64,000 nucleotides of DNA from an uncultured Pelagibacteraceae bacterium (GCA_902614905.1 CACMMN010000004.1:32627-96626), one strand, 5' to 3'; positions 45,131 to 55,272 are shown, numbered from the stretch's first letter. Notes: generated by a model from the letters alone, not told the origin. Numbers and translations: made by a program.

Positions 45131-45145
45131 GTTCTATAAAAGTTC
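45131..45145 (-). promoter_or_regulatory. LexA box and lexA promoter
   Basis: On the plus strand GTTC-TATAAAA-GTTC is an exact match to the alphaproteobacterial LexA operator GTTC-N7-GTTC. Read toward lexA it is GAACTTTTATAGAAC, so it covers a TATAGA -10-like element. A TTGTTA lies about 15 nt upstream. This fits autorepression of lexA. A second half-match, GAAC-N7-GTAC, lies at 45109-45123 next to the start codon. Confidence 0.75.
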
Positions 45146-45194
45146 TCTATAATTAACAATAGTTAAAAAGATGAGCAAATTAGGGATTATTTAA

Positions 45195-45986
45195 CTACAG
45201 AACTGAAAAAATTGAATTATTATCTAAATTTTTCAAAAGTGATTCACCTATTAAAAAAGTTTTAATTGATGTTTTGTTAGAAAGTTCTAACAGTTCTTCT
45301 TTTGTTTTAATACCACTCTCAGATATTAGTGGCCCAGTATGATCTTTCAAAACATCATGAATATCAAAAGTTGTATTTATGTCAGTTTTTAAGGTTTTTA
45401 GGTTTCTATTGTTAATTCCTATAAGAGCACTTTTAAACTTTAATGCTTGTTTAGCTTCCTCAACAGTGTGAACTTCAACAATTACAGTCATTTTTAATTT
45501 TACTGCTTCTTCATATAACTCATTTGCTAAAGTTTCACTAACACCAGCCATTATAATTAGTATCGCATCGGCTCCATAACTTTTAGCTAATGGAACTTGA
45601 AATTTATCAACAAAGAAATCTTTACAGAGAACTGGTAATTTAATTTTTTCTTTAATTTTACTAATATGTATTAGGTTTCCTAAAAAAAAGTCTTCTTCAG
45701 TTAAAACAGACAAACAAGTTACTTTATTTTGATTGTAAGTATTAGCAATTTCTACTGGATTATAATCTTTAATAATTATACCAGCAGATGGGCTTGCTTT
45801 TTTTATTTCAGCAATAATAGATAATTTTCTATTATTTATATTTTTTTGAATTTTATCTTTAAAGTCTATAAAAGAATCATTTTTATCTATTAATTCAATT
45901 AAAGTTTCTAATTTTGTAGTTTTTTTTAAATTTTCAATTTTTTCGATTTTCTTTTTAATTATTTTTTCAAGAATATTTTCAGCCAT
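45195..45986 (-). CDS. trpC: Indole-3-glycerol phosphate synthase
   Basis: TrpC closes the indole ring in tryptophan synthesis. The 263-residue TIM barrel has the family segments SIIAEIKKASPSAGII, CLSVLTEEDFFLGN, LPVLCKDFFVDKFQV, GADAILIIMAGVS, IGINNRNLKTLKTD and LISESGIKTKEEL. It is a stand-alone enzyme, not fused to TrpF. The start overlaps trpD by 8 nt. moaC and moeA, which commonly follow trpC in alphaproteobacteria, are absent; lexA comes next after 88 nt. Confidence 0.97.
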   Translation of the reverse strand: MAENILEKIIKKKIEKIENLKKTTKLETLIELIDKNDSFIDFKDKIQKNINNRKLSIIAEIKKASPSAGIIIKDYNPVEIANTYNQNKVTCLSVLTEEDFFLGNLIHISKIKEKIKLPVLCKDFFVDKFQVPLAKSYGADAILIIMAGVSETLANELYEEAVKLKMTVIVEVHTVEEAKQALKFKSALIGINNRNLKTLKTDINTTFDIHDVLKDHTGPLISESGIKTKEELLELSNKTSIKTFLIGESLLKNLDNNSIFSVL

Positions 45987-46971
45987 TTTGAATTTTTATT
46001 AAATGTTTATAAGGTTTTCCTGACTTTATAAAATCCCTTGAATAGTTATACGCTAATTTAAAATCATAATATTTTTCTGATACAATTAAACCTGCAGCTG
46101 CATTTAGACATACAGCCTTAGAAAAATCATTGTCCTCACCTTTAAATACTTTAATTAATTTATCTGCATTAAATTTTGCATCATTTCCGACAATATTTTC
46201 AAACTTATCTGCATTAATATTTAATTCTTTTGGATCAATAATAATTTCAGAAATTTTATTATCTTTTAATTGGATGACATTTGTTTTTGCATATGGTGAA
46301 ATCTCATCTAAACCGTCTTCGCTATTTATAACCCATGCAAACTTAATATCCAAATTATTTAAAGCATTTGCAAAAACTTTTAGAAGTTTGTTTTCAAAAA
46401 CTCCAACTACTTGTCTTTTTACTAAAGCAGGGCTACTTAAAGGACCAATCATATTAAAGATAGTCCTTTTACCTATTTTTTTTCTAGTTGGCCCTACAAA
46501 TCTCATTGCGCTATGATAATTAGGTGCGAACATGAACCCGAAATTATTTTCATTTATTTGAGTTTCAATATCTTCTGGTTCAAAATTGATGTTTATATTT
46601 AATGCCTCTAAAACATCTCCGGATCCACATTTAGATGACACAGCTTTATTACCATGCTTAGCAACTTTAATTCCCATACTTGCAAGCAATAATGCAGCTG
46701 CTGTTGATATATTCAGTGTGTTCATGCCATCACCACCAGTTCCACAAGTATCAATACAATTATCAACTTTAACTCTTTTGGACTTGTCTCGAAGAATGTA
46801 AACACCGCCTGCAATTTCATCTGATGCCTCACCTTTTGCTGATAAAAATGTTAGAAAATCAAAAATATCTTTTTCGTTTACTTTACCTTCCATTAATAAT
46901 TTAAATGCTGCTTTACTTTCCTCAAATGATAAATTTTCTTTATTTTTTATTTTTTCTATAAAATGTTTCAT
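45979..46971 (-). CDS. trpD: Anthranilate phosphoribosyltransferase
   Basis: TrpD transfers phosphoribose to anthranilate, the second step of the tryptophan branch. The 330-residue protein has the PRPP-binding signature DTCGTGGDGMNTLNIST, KHGNKAVSSKCGSGDVLEAL, FMFAPNYHSAMRFVGP and FNMIGPLSSPA. All match the nucleoside phosphorylase-like TrpD family. It overlaps trpG by 4 nt and trpC by 8 nt, consistent with coupled translation of trpGDC. Confidence 0.97.
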   Translation of the reverse strand: MKHFIEKIKNKENLSFEESKAAFKLLMEGKVNEKDIFDFLTFLSAKGEASDEIAGGVYILRDKSKRVKVDNCIDTCGTGGDGMNTLNISTAAALLLASMGIKVAKHGNKAVSSKCGSGDVLEALNININFEPEDIETQINENNFGFMFAPNYHSAMRFVGPTRKKIGKRTIFNMIGPLSSPALVKRQVVGVFENKLLKVFANALNNLDIKFAWVINSEDGLDEISPYAKTNVIQLKDNKISEIIIDPKELNINADKFENIVGNDAKFNADKLIKVFKGEDNDFSKAVCLNAAAGLIVSEKYYDFKLAYNYSRDFIKSGKPYKHLIKIQNG

Positions 46972-47543
46972 AAATTTTTTAAATCAATAAAATTCTTTAA
47001 AATTTTAATACCTAATTTTGTTTTAATACTTTCAGGATGAAACTGTACACCATGTATATTAAATTTTTTATGTTGAATACCCATTATTAATCCATCCTTT
47101 GTTTCCGCTGTGATTTCAAGCTCATTTGATAAGGTTTTTTTATCTACAATTAAACTATGATATCTTGTAGCCTCAAAATTCTTAGGTAAATTCCTTAAAA
47201 TTCCTTTTTGTTTTGAAACTATGAGACTTGTCTTACCATGCATAAGTTTTCTTGCCTGTACTATTTTTGAACCGAAAACTTGACCAATTATCTGGTGACC
47301 TAAACAAACACCTAATATGGGTATTTGTTTATAAATTGATCTCACTATTTTTAGACAGTTACCTGATTGACTTGGATTACCAGGACCTGGTGATATAACA
47401 ATTTTATTAAATTTTTTTCTTAAAATTGTTTTTGCATCAATTTTATCGTTTCTGTAAACTTCAACTTTACACTTTAGTTGGGAAATATAATGGTAAAGAT
47501 TATAAGTAAAACTATCGTAATTATCTATCAATACAATCTTCAT
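46968..47543 (-). CDS. trpG: Anthranilate synthase component II (glutamine amidotransferase)
   Basis: TrpG supplies ammonia from glutamine to TrpE. The 191-residue class I amidotransferase has IDNYDSFTYNLYHYI at the start, ISPGPGNPSQSG, the nucleophile in LGVCLGHQIIGQ, and the His/Glu pair in HGVQFHPESIKT. It may also serve as PabA for folate synthesis, as dual-use is common in small genomes; this cannot be decided here. It directly abuts trpE with no spacer. Confidence 0.96.
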   Translation of the reverse strand: MKIVLIDNYDSFTYNLYHYISQLKCKVEVYRNDKIDAKTILRKKFNKIVISPGPGNPSQSGNCLKIVRSIYKQIPILGVCLGHQIIGQVFGSKIVQARKLMHGKTSLIVSKQKGILRNLPKNFEATRYHSLIVDKKTLSNELEITAETKDGLIMGIQHKKFNIHGVQFHPESIKTKLGIKILKNFIDLKNL

Positions 47544-48995
47544 TTAATCGAGAGCCTTAATTAAAGCTTTAGATTTATTTACTGTTTCCTGAAATTCTTT
47601 TTCTGGAATACTATCAGCAACAATACCTGCTCCAGCTTGCACATAATATTTTCCGTTCTTTGCTAAAGCTGTTCTTAAGGCAATACAAGTATCAAAGTCA
47701 CCATTAGCGGAAAAATAACCAATTCCTCCAGCATAAATTTTTCTTTTATTTTTTTCTAATTCATCAATAATTTCCATAGCTCTTATTTTTGGTGCACCTG
47801 ATACAGTTCCTGCAGGGAAGCCAGCCATTAGTGTATCATATCTTGATTTTTTTTTATCAAATTCACCTGTTACATTTGAAACAATATGCATCACATGTGA
47901 ATATTTCTCTATCTTAAATTGTTCAGTTACTTTGACAGTATTTATTTTAGATATTTTTCCAATATCATTTCTCCCTAAATCAAGTAGCATAAGGTGTTCT
48001 GAAATTTCTTTTTTATCTGATAAGAGGTCCTTTTTATAAAAATTATCTTCACTAATATTTTTGCCACGAGGTCTTGTTCCTGCTATTGGTCTAATAGTAA
48101 CTTCATTATCTCTTAGTCTAACTAAGATTTCAGGACTTGCGCCAATAATTTGAAAATCTTCAAAGTTAAAGTAAAACATAAAAGGGGATGGGTTTGTTAA
48201 CCTTAATTTTTTATAAATGCTTAGGGGTTTTTTTGTCAACTTTGTTTCAAAGCGTTGACTTAAAACAACTTGAAATATGTCACCAATTTGAATGTATTTT
48301 TTTGCTTGTTTAACATTTTTCAAAAACTGTTTTTTTGAAATATTTGACTTAATAGTTCTTTTTTTTAATTTTTTATCGCTATAACTTGCAGAAATTTTTG
48401 ATTGAATAATAATATTATTAAGCTCATCCTGTATCTGATTATATTTCTTTTCGTAGTTTAAAATTTTTTTATCTGAAAAACAATTTTTAATAAAAAAAAT
48501 TTTTTTTTGTAGGTTATCGTGTATTACTAGAGTAGTTGGTCGCATAATTCTAATGTCTGGTATCTTAAGATCATCGATACAAGTATCTTTAATTTTTTCA
48601 AAATATCTTATTGTATCATAAGAAAAATAACCGGCTAACAAACTACACAAAGGCGGCAATTTTTTTGGAGTTTTGAAGTTAAAATTTTTAATAATATTAT
48701 TAATGATTGTAACAGGATCACCTTTAATTTTTTTTTTCTTATTTTTGTTTATGTAATAAATATTTTTATTGTTAAATTCCCATATTTTATCTGGATTCTT
48801 TCCAAATATTGTATATCTGCCTTTTATTACTCCCTTTTCAACTGACTCAAAGACAAAACTATTTTTATCTTGTAAAAAGTTATTTATTAAATTCTCAACT
48901 TCCTTGGAATTGTTTGATTTTAATTTGTAATATAAAACCTGGTTAATATTTTTTTTGTGCGTTCTTTTAAACTTTTCAAAATTAATATTTATCAT
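47544..48995 (-). CDS. trpE: Anthranilate synthase component I
   Basis: TrpE forms anthranilate from chorismate. The 483-residue protein has the chorismate-binding fold with LSQRFETKL, RLTNPSPFMFYFNFEDF, GASPEILVRL, IRPIAGTRPRG, the SEHLMLLDLGRNDIGKI stretch, VMHIVSNVTGEF, FPAGTVSGAPKIRAMEII and QAGAGIVADSIPEKEF. The N-terminus lacks an obvious trp-leader or attenuator; the gene overlaps the upstream PpiD-like gene by 1 nt, so it has no promoter gap of its own. Confidence 0.97.
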   Translation of the reverse strand: MININFEKFKRTHKKNINQVLYYKLKSNNSKEVENLINNFLQDKNSFVFESVEKGVIKGRYTIFGKNPDKIWEFNNKNIYYINKNKKKKIKGDPVTIINNIIKNFNFKTPKKLPPLCSLLAGYFSYDTIRYFEKIKDTCIDDLKIPDIRIMRPTTLVIHDNLQKKIFFIKNCFSDKKILNYEKKYNQIQDELNNIIIQSKISASYSDKKLKKRTIKSNISKKQFLKNVKQAKKYIQIGDIFQVVLSQRFETKLTKKPLSIYKKLRLTNPSPFMFYFNFEDFQIIGASPEILVRLRDNEVTIRPIAGTRPRGKNISEDNFYKKDLLSDKKEISEHLMLLDLGRNDIGKISKINTVKVTEQFKIEKYSHVMHIVSNVTGEFDKKKSRYDTLMAGFPAGTVSGAPKIRAMEIIDELEKNKRKIYAGGIGYFSANGDFDTCIALRTALAKNGKYYVQAGAGIVADSIPEKEFQETVNKSKALIKALD

Positions 48996-50410
48996 TATTT
49001 AAAATAATTTTCTGTTCGTTCTAGCGTATTGTAATTTATTTCAACTTTATAATTTTGATTTAAAAATTGATCATATGACGAATATATTTCATTCATAATT
49101 TTATCCTTGGTTTTTAAAAATATTTCTTTGTCACCACTCTTAAAATCATTATTCTTCACTCCTAATATTTTTAAAAGATATACTTTTTCTTTATCATCAG
49201 TTACAAGCACAAAGCTATTAATTGGCATAGAATAAATTAATTCTACTGAATTTATCTCAAATGTATTGTTATCTTTTATAGACTTAATTAGAATTTCTTT
49301 ATATTCATCTTTATTTTTAACTGATTTATTAAAATCATCATCACTAAATTTATCTGAGTTAATTTTTGAAAATAATTTCTGATTGTAATTATATCTATTC
49401 TCCTTGTATAAAATTTCTTTTATTTCAGCTGAAAATTTTTCATCTAATGTAGGTACTTTCTTTCTATAATTTGTATTTCTAAAAACTAAGAAATAATCCT
49501 CTTTGTCTAAAATTTGTACTAAATCACTTTCTTTATAATTAAAAATATCTTGTAAATCTTTGTCTACATTTTTTTGACTTAATTCCTTCAAATCATTTAT
49601 TTTAACCCCCTTATATTCACTCAGCAGTCCCTCCAAGTTATTTTGACTCAATACTTTATTCTCTATCTCATCAATAATTTCATAGTAATTTTCATTATAT
49701 TCACTAGAGCCGGTTAAAATTTCAGGTGTTAATTTTGCGTATTTAACATCTATAAAATCTATTTTTAAATCTTCTTTATTCGCTTCAATATAATTTTTAA
49801 TATCTACATCATTAAACTCGTCTTCTTTTTTATAATTATTTTCTAAAGAGACATATTTTGCATAAATACTTCTATTTTCATTGTAATTAAAATAATTTAC
49901 CAAATATTCTGGGATATATAAGCCTGAGCCATAGTAACTAAAAAGTATTCTTTCTAATTCTCTTTTTCTTAATCTTTTTTCAAATTCTGAGGCTGTTATA
50001 TTATTTTCTAAAAGAAATTTTTCATACTTAAGTCTACTAAATTTTTTATTTTCGTCTAAAAAATTTTTATTATTTTTGATAATTAAAAGTAAACTTTCAT
50101 CATTTAAATTAATACCAAGCTTTTTAATTTCTAGCTCAAGAAATTTTTTTGCCAAAAGATCATTCAAAATCTCCTTGAGAATATCGTTCTCAATATTTTT
50201 ACTTATGATCTCCTCATTAATTCCAAGAGATTTTATATGATTAAAAAAATCTTCAGTTGAAATATTTACATTTTTAATTTTTGCTATGTTATTTGTATTG
50301 CCACCTTGAAAAACTCCTCCCATACCCCAAAAAACAAAAGGAATTATTATTATACCAATTAATACTGTGGCTAGTTTAGTTTTAGTAAAATTTCTAAGTT
50401 TATTTAACAT
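48995..50410 (-). CDS. SurA/PpiD-like membrane-anchored periplasmic chaperone
   Basis: This 471-residue protein has a short cytoplasmic head and one membrane helix (LATVLIGIIIIPFVFWGMGG, residues 14-33). A periplasmic SurA-N-type helical domain follows (VNISTEDFFNHIKSLG through about residue 190). This is the PpiD layout, and a PpiD-type gene upstream of trpE is usual in alphaproteobacteria. A parvulin PPIase domain would be expected after residue 230, but I see none of its usual motifs, so isomerase activity is doubtful. Probable role: chaperone for newly exported envelope proteins. It shares one base with trpE and is divergent from tpiA across 56 bp. Confidence 0.75.
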   Translation of the reverse strand: MLNKLRNFTKTKLATVLIGIIIIPFVFWGMGGVFQGGNTNNIAKIKNVNISTEDFFNHIKSLGINEEIISKNIENDILKEILNDLLAKKFLELEIKKLGINLNDESLLLIIKNNKNFLDENKKFSRLKYEKFLLENNITASEFEKRLRKRELERILFSYYGSGLYIPEYLVNYFNYNENRSIYAKYVSLENNYKKEDEFNDVDIKNYIEANKEDLKIDFIDVKYAKLTPEILTGSSEYNENYYEIIDEIENKVLSQNNLEGLLSEYKGVKINDLKELSQKNVDKDLQDIFNYKESDLVQILDKEDYFLVFRNTNYRKKVPTLDEKFSAEIKEILYKENRYNYNQKLFSKINSDKFSDDDFNKSVKNKDEYKEILIKSIKDNNTFEINSVELIYSMPINSFVLVTDDKEKVYLLKILGVKNNDFKSGDKEIFLKTKDKIMNEIYSSYDQFLNQNYKVEINYNTLERTENYFK

Positions 50411-50444
50411 AACATATGATAAAACATTGAACTATAAAAACAAA

Positions 50445-50456
50445 TCTATAGATTAA
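50445..50456. promoter_or_regulatory. 12-bp palindrome in the ppiD-like/tpiA divergent gap
   Basis: AATCTATAGATT is a perfect palindrome in the 56-bp region between two divergent genes. Its right half, TAGATT, could also act as a -10 for tpiA with TTGAAC (50429-50434) 16 nt upstream. It may be an operator or only A+T-rich coincidence. Confidence 0.3.
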
Positions 50457-50466
50457 ATTTAATACT

Positions 50467-51216
50467 ATGACAAATAAAATATTATTTATTGCAAACTGGA
50501 AAATGTTTGGAGATTTAGATTCAGTAAAATCTATTAAAAGTGTTATAAATTTAAGTAAAAAAAAGAAATATAAAAAAGCAAAAATTATTTATTGTCCTCC
50601 ATATACGCTTTTAGACAAATTTGTAATTAAAACTAGGAAAACCAAATTATGTGTTGGCGCTCAAAATTGTCACCAAGTGATAAATACGGGACCTTACACA
50701 GGGGCAATTAGCACTACTATGATAAAAAAAATAGGTGCTAAGTATGTTATAATCGGTCACTCAGAAAACAGATCTAATGGAGAAACTAACAATCAAATTA
50801 ATAAAAAAATTCATAGCGCTATTTCTAATAATTTAAATGTAATTTTTTGTATAGGAGAAAATTTATTTGAAAAAAAACATAATAGAACCAATAATATTTT
50901 AAAAAAACAAATATATTTGGGATTAAAACAAATTAAGAAAATTGATAAAATAATTTTTGCATATGAACCAGTTTGGTCAATAGGTACTGGAAAAATTTTA
51001 ACAAATAAAGAATTAACAAAACAAATAATTATTATCAAAAATATTATTAAAAATTTATTTAAGAAGCAAAAAACAAAAATTATTTATGGTGGATCGGTAA
51101 ATAACAGAAACATAAATAATTTGAAACAAATTAACGAAATAGATGGTTTTTTGATAGGAGGGGCATCACAAAATTCAAAAAAATTTATTGATATAATTAA
51201 AAAAACAATTAATTAA
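50467..51216 (+). CDS. tpiA: Triosephosphate isomerase
   Basis: TpiA interconverts dihydroxyacetone phosphate and glyceraldehyde 3-phosphate. The 249-residue TIM barrel has the catalytic Lys12 in ANWKMFGD, His98 in YVIIGHSENR and Glu167 in AYEPVWSIGTG, and the phosphate loop IYGGSVNNRN. It is complete and unremarkable apart from high lysine and isoleucine content. It starts the rightward group tpiA-secG-pyrG-kdsA-eno. Confidence 0.98.
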   Translation: MTNKILFIANWKMFGDLDSVKSIKSVINLSKKKKYKKAKIIYCPPYTLLDKFVIKTRKTKLCVGAQNCHQVINTGPYTGAISTTMIKKIGAKYVIIGHSENRSNGETNNQINKKIHSAISNNLNVIFCIGENLFEKKHNRTNNILKKQIYLGLKQIKKIDKIIFAYEPVWSIGTGKILTNKELTKQIIIIKNIIKNLFKKQKTKIIYGGSVNNRNINNLKQINEIDGFLIGGASQNSKKFIDIIKKTIN

Positions 51217-51221
51217 GTTTC

Positions 51222-51524
51222 ATGGAAAATATATTGCTCACAATAAACATTATACTTGCTGTAATATTAGTTATACTTGTCTTGTTCCAACAATCAGAAG
51301 GAGGAGCATTGGGCATTGGTATTAGTCAGGAAAATTATATGTTTTCAAGATCAAGTGGTAATTTTTTTACTAAAGCAACTGCAATAGTAGCAACTTTATT
51401 CATAATCTGTAGTTTGTCTCTTACAATTCTCTCAAACAAAGAATTAGAACCAGAGAAGTCTTTATTAGATAAAATTGAGCAAAATAATGATAGTGATGCT
51501 CCTAAGATTCCTCAAAATAATTAA
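51222..51524 (+). CDS. secG: Preprotein translocase subunit SecG
   Basis: SecG assists the SecYE channel in protein export. The 100-residue protein has two hydrophobic helices (about 3-21 and 52-70) separated by the conserved loop VLFQQSEGGALGIGISQENY with its glycine-rich core, and an acidic, Asn-rich C-terminal tail. Length and topology match the family. It lies 5 nt after tpiA and 44 nt before pyrG; tpiA-secG-pyrG is the common alphaproteobacterial order. Confidence 0.93.
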   Translation: MENILLTINIILAVILVILVLFQQSEGGALGIGISQENYMFSRSSGNFFTKATAIVATLFIICSLSLTILSNKELEPEKSLLDKIEQNNDSDAPKIPQNN

Positions 51525-51568
51525 TTAATACTTTTAATTTTTACAAATAAGAGCTATAACATAATTCC

Positions 51569-53203
51569 ATGGCGCGATTCATTTTTGTCACTGGCGGCGT
51601 GGTATCTTCACTAGGAAAAGGATTATCATCAGCATCATTAGGATATTTGCTTAAATCTCAGGGTTACAAAGTAAGAATTAGAAAAATGGATCCTTATTTA
51701 AATGTTGATCCTGGCACAATGAGTCCATTTCAGCATGGCGAAGTATTCGTAACTGAGGATGGTGCTGAAACCGACCTAGATCTTGGACATTATGAAAGAT
51801 TCACAAATATATCCGCAAAAAAAAGTGACAATATTACAACCGGAAAAATTTATAGTGATATAATTTCAAAAGAACGTAAGGGAGACTATTTAGGAAAAAC
51901 TGTTCAGGTTATACCGCATGTTACAGAAAGAATTAAACAGTTTATTAAAAAAGATATTAAAAATGAAGATTTCGTTATTTGCGAAATAGGTGGAACTGTA
52001 GGTGATATCGAGAGTTTACCTTTTTTAGAGGCTATAAGACAATTTTCTAATAATATTGGAAAAGAGAAAACTTTATTTGTTCATTTAACACTAGTGCCAT
52101 TTTTAAAATCTTCAGATGAAATTAAAACAAAACCAACTCAACATTCAGTAAAAGAATTAAGAAGCATAGGCATACAACCAGATATTATCATTTGTAGATC
52201 GCAACAATCAATACCATTAGATCAAAGAAAAAAAATATCTCTATTTTGTAATATTCCAATAGAGAGAGTTATAGAAACAGTTGATGTAAAAACTATTTAT
52301 GAAGCACCAATAAGTTTTTTTAATGAGGGTTTGGATAAACAAGTTTTAAAATACTTTAAAATAAAACCAAAAAAAAAAATTAATCTCTCTCCATGGAAAA
52401 ATGTAACAAAAATTGTAACTGATAAAAATTTAAAAGTAATAAATATTGCAATTGTTGGTAAATACGTAGACTTAAAAGATGCATATAAATCTTTAGATGA
52501 AGCCTTAGTTCATGGTGGAATAAAAAATAAAGTAAAAATAAAAATAATAAGAATAGAGTCTGATAAACTTAAAATATCGGAAATTAGAGAGAAATTAATT
52601 GATGCATCTGGAATTTTGATACCCGGTGGCTTTGGCAAAAGAGGTACTGAAGGTAAAATAGCGTGTATAAATTATGCAAGAAAAAATAATATACCTTTTC
52701 TTGGTATATGTTTTGGGATGCAAATGGCTGTAATCGAGTTTGCTAGAAATGTTTTAAAAATAAAAAAAGCAGGATCTAGTGAATTAGATAAAAAATGTTT
52801 TTCAGTTGTTGGCTTAATCGAAGAGTGGAGCAAAAATGGCAAAATTGTTAAAGGTACTTCTACTAAACTAGGTGGAACTATGCGTCTAGGCTTATATACA
52901 GCAAAATTACAACACAATTCACAAATAAAAGATATTTATAAATCTAAAATTATTCGTGAGAGACATAGACACCGATACGAGGTAAATATTAAGATGAAAA
53001 AGAAATTTGAAAAAAAAGGTATGTTATTTTCAGGCTTGTCACCAGATAATAATTTACCAGAAATAATTGAATTAAAAAATCACCCATGGTTTATTGGAGT
53101 TCAATTTCACCCTGAATTTAAATCTAGACCTCTAGATCCACATCCATTATTCTCATCTTTTATCAGTGCAGCAAAAAAAAATAATGAAAAATCTAACAAT
53201 TAA
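51569..53203 (+). CDS. pyrG: CTP synthase
   Basis: PyrG aminates UTP to CTP using glutamine. The 544-residue protein has the amidoligase domain with [40 protein letters not shown] and [18 protein letters not shown]. The C-terminal glutamine amidotransferase domain has the nucleophile Cys381 in GICFGMQ and the dyad in [10 protein letters not shown]. An A11 tract (52369-52379) in the linker is in frame. The gene overlaps the preferred kdsA start by 20 nt. Confidence 0.98.
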   Translation: MARFIFVTGGVVSSLGKGLSSASLGYLLKSQGYKVRIRKMDPYLNVDPGTMSPFQHGEVFVTEDGAETDLDLGHYERFTNISAKKSDNITTGKIYSDIISKERKGDYLGKTVQVIPHVTERIKQFIKKDIKNEDFVICEIGGTVGDIESLPFLEAIRQFSNNIGKEKTLFVHLTLVPFLKSSDEIKTKPTQHSVKELRSIGIQPDIIICRSQQSIPLDQRKKISLFCNIPIERVIETVDVKTIYEAPISFFNEGLDKQVLKYFKIKPKKKINLSPWKNVTKIVTDKNLKVINIAIVGKYVDLKDAYKSLDEALVHGGIKNKVKIKIIRIESDKLKISEIREKLIDASGILIPGGFGKRGTEGKIACINYARKNNIPFLGICFGMQMAVIEFARNVLKIKKAGSSELDKKCFSVVGLIEEWSKNGKIVKGTSTKLGGTMRLGLYTAKLQHNSQIKDIYKSKIIRERHRHRYEVNIKMKKKFEKKGMLFSGLSPDNNLPEIIELKNHPWFIGVQFHPEFKSRPLDPHPLFSSFISAAKKNNEKSNN

Positions 53204-54023
53204 TTGTAACGATATTCAAATATCAAACGATAAACAAATTTGTCTTATTGCAGGTCCTTGCCAATTAGAAACTGAGCAACATGCATTGGACATGGCTGGC
53301 AAAATAGGGGAGATTGCAAAAAAATACAATTTAGGATTTGTTTATAAAACTTCTTTTGATAAGGCTAATAGAACTAGTTTAAAAGGTAAAAGAGGCGCAG
53401 GTTTAGAAAAATCATTACCAATTTTTGATAAAATTAAACAAAAATTAGGAGTACCAATTTTAACAGATGTTCATAGTGCCGAACAATGTTCAGCTGTTGC
53501 TAACCATGTTGATATAATTCAAATTCCAGCTTTTTTATGCAGACAAACTGACTTACTAGTTGCTGCAGCCAAAACAAATAAAATCATTAATGTTAAAAAA
53601 GGACAATTTTTAGCTCCATGGGATATGATTAATGTTACGAAAAAAATTTCTGACTCTGGTAATAACAATATTTTAATAACTGAAAGAGGTGCAAGCTTTG
53701 GCTATAACACTTTAGTGTCAGATATGAGATCTTTGCCTATAATGTCAAAATTAGGTTATCCAATAGTTTTTGATGCAACTCATTCAGTTCAACAACCTGG
53801 TGGATTAGGAAATAAAAGCGGTGGTGAACGAGAGTTTGTTTCACATTTATCAAGAGCTGCAGTTGCAGTAGGAGTTGCTGCAGTGTTTATAGAGACACAC
53901 CAAGATCCAGATAACGCTCCATCAGATGGACCAAATATGATTCCCTTAAATGAATTGGATACTTTATTAGATAAATTAGTTCAAATAGACAAACTAATAA
54001 AAATTAAAAAAAATTATGGCTAA
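53184..54023 (+). CDS. kdsA: 2-dehydro-3-deoxyphosphooctonate aldolase (KDO-8-P synthase)
   Basis: KdsA condenses arabinose 5-phosphate with PEP to make KDO 8-phosphate for the LPS inner core, complementing the lpx genes in this window. The 279-residue barrel shows [79 protein letters not shown] and [17 protein letters not shown]. The ATG at 53184 is preferred; an in-frame GTG at 53166 would add six residues inside pyrG. It overlaps eno by 8 nt. Confidence 0.97.
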   Translation: MKNLTINCNDIQISNDKQICLIAGPCQLETEQHALDMAGKIGEIAKKYNLGFVYKTSFDKANRTSLKGKRGAGLEKSLPIFDKIKQKLGVPILTDVHSAEQCSAVANHVDIIQIPAFLCRQTDLLVAAAKTNKIINVKKGQFLAPWDMINVTKKISDSGNNNILITERGASFGYNTLVSDMRSLPIMSKLGYPIVFDATHSVQQPGGLGNKSGGEREFVSHLSRAAVAVGVAAVFIETHQDPDNAPSDGPNMIPLNELDTLLDKLVQIDKLIKIKKNYG

Positions 54024-55272
54024 AATCACGAAAGTTGTAGCAAGACAAGTTTTCGATAGCCGTGGATTCCCAACAATTGAAACAGAAGTTTTTTGTAGAA
54101 ATATTTCTTCTAAAGCAATATGTCCATCTGGTGCATCAACTGGAACTTATGAAGCATATGAAAAAAGAGACAAAAACAATAAAAAATATTTAGGAAAAAG
54201 TGTTTTTAAAGCTGTTTATTTTGTTAATAAAATAATTTCAAAAAAAATTTTAAAAAAAAGTGTTCATAATCAAGAATTAATAGACTCAATATTGATTAAA
54301 TTAGATAATACTAATCAAAAAACTAAACTTGGTGCAAATTCTATACTTTCAGTATCTATGGCTGTTAAAAAACTTTCAGCAAAAATCAAAAAAATTCCTT
54401 TATATAAAAATTTTTTTATTAAAAAAAATTTCAGATTACCATTTCCATTAATGAATATAATTAATGGTGGCGCTCATGCTAACAATGGTCTTAGAATACA
54501 AGAGTTTATGATTAGACCTGATAGAGCTAAAACTTTTTCTGAAGCGATGAATATTTGTTATTTAGTAATTCAAAATTTAAAAAAATTAATTAAAGATAAT
54601 AATCTTTCTATAGCAGTCGGCGACGAGGGCGGATTTGCACCAATGATTAAAAAAAACGAAGAGGCTTTAAACTTAATAGTAAAATCGATCAAAAAATCTG
54701 GTTATATGAATGGTAGAGATGTTTCAATATGTCTGGATGTTGCAGCTAATGAATTATACCTTAAAGGCAAATATTCTATTCATTCAAATAAATATGAGTC
54801 AGTTAAAAATTGTATTAGCGGATACTTAAAATTAATTAAAAAATACAAGATCAAATCAATTGAAGATCCATTTGCTGAAAATGATTGGAAAGCATGGTCT
54901 AATTTTCTAAAAAAAGTAAAAAATGTCCAAATAGTAGGTGATGATTTATATGTAACTAATTTACAAAGATTAAAAAAAGGTTTTTTAAATATGTCGACAA
55001 ACACGATACTAATAAAACCTAATCAAATAGGCACAATTACAGAAACCTTGGAGGTAATTAAGTTTGCACAACAAATCGGATTTCAAACAATAATTTCACA
55101 TAGATCCGGTGATTCTGAGGATACTTTTATATCTGATTTAGCAGTTGGAACCAACTCTACTCAAATAAAAACAGGCTCATTATGCAGGTCAGAAAGGGTT
55201 GCAAAATACAATCAATTGTTAAGAATAGAACAATATCTACCTAAAAAGAACAATATGGCAAAATTAAAATGA
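54016..55272 (+). CDS. eno: Enolase
   Basis: Enolase converts 2-phosphoglycerate to PEP, which KdsA upstream can use. The 418-residue protein has [55 protein letters not shown] with metal-region acids, the [11 protein letters not shown] and [10 protein letters not shown] metal ligands, LIKPNQIGT with the catalytic lysine, and [12 protein letters not shown]. All active-site groups are present. It overlaps kdsA by 8 nt and the ftsB-like gene by 4 nt. Confidence 0.98.
   Translation: MAKITKVVARQVFDSRGFPTIETEVFCRNISSKAICPSGASTGTYEAYEKRDKNNKKYLGKSVFKAVYFVNKIISKKILKKSVHNQELIDSILIKLDNTNQKTKLGANSILSVSMAVKKLSAKIKKIPLYKNFFIKKNFRLPFPLMNIINGGAHANNGLRIQEFMIRPDRAKTFSEAMNICYLVIQNLKKLIKDNNLSIAVGDEGGFAPMIKKNEEALNLIVKSIKKSGYMNGRDVSICLDVAANELYLKGKYSIHSNKYESVKNCISGYLKLIKKYKIKSIEDPFAENDWKAWSNFLKKVKNVQIVGDDLYVTNLQRLKKGFLNMSTNTILIKPNQIGTITETLEVIKFAQQIGFQTIISHRSGDSEDTFISDLAVGTNSTQIKTGSLCRSERVAKYNQLLRIEQYLPKKNNMAKLK

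Noticed and set aside
46130..46516. 128-codon open frame on the plus strand inside trpD
   Set aside because: It is antisense to an intact, fully motif-supported trpD; the hydrophobic composition is what antisense of Lys-rich coding gives here.
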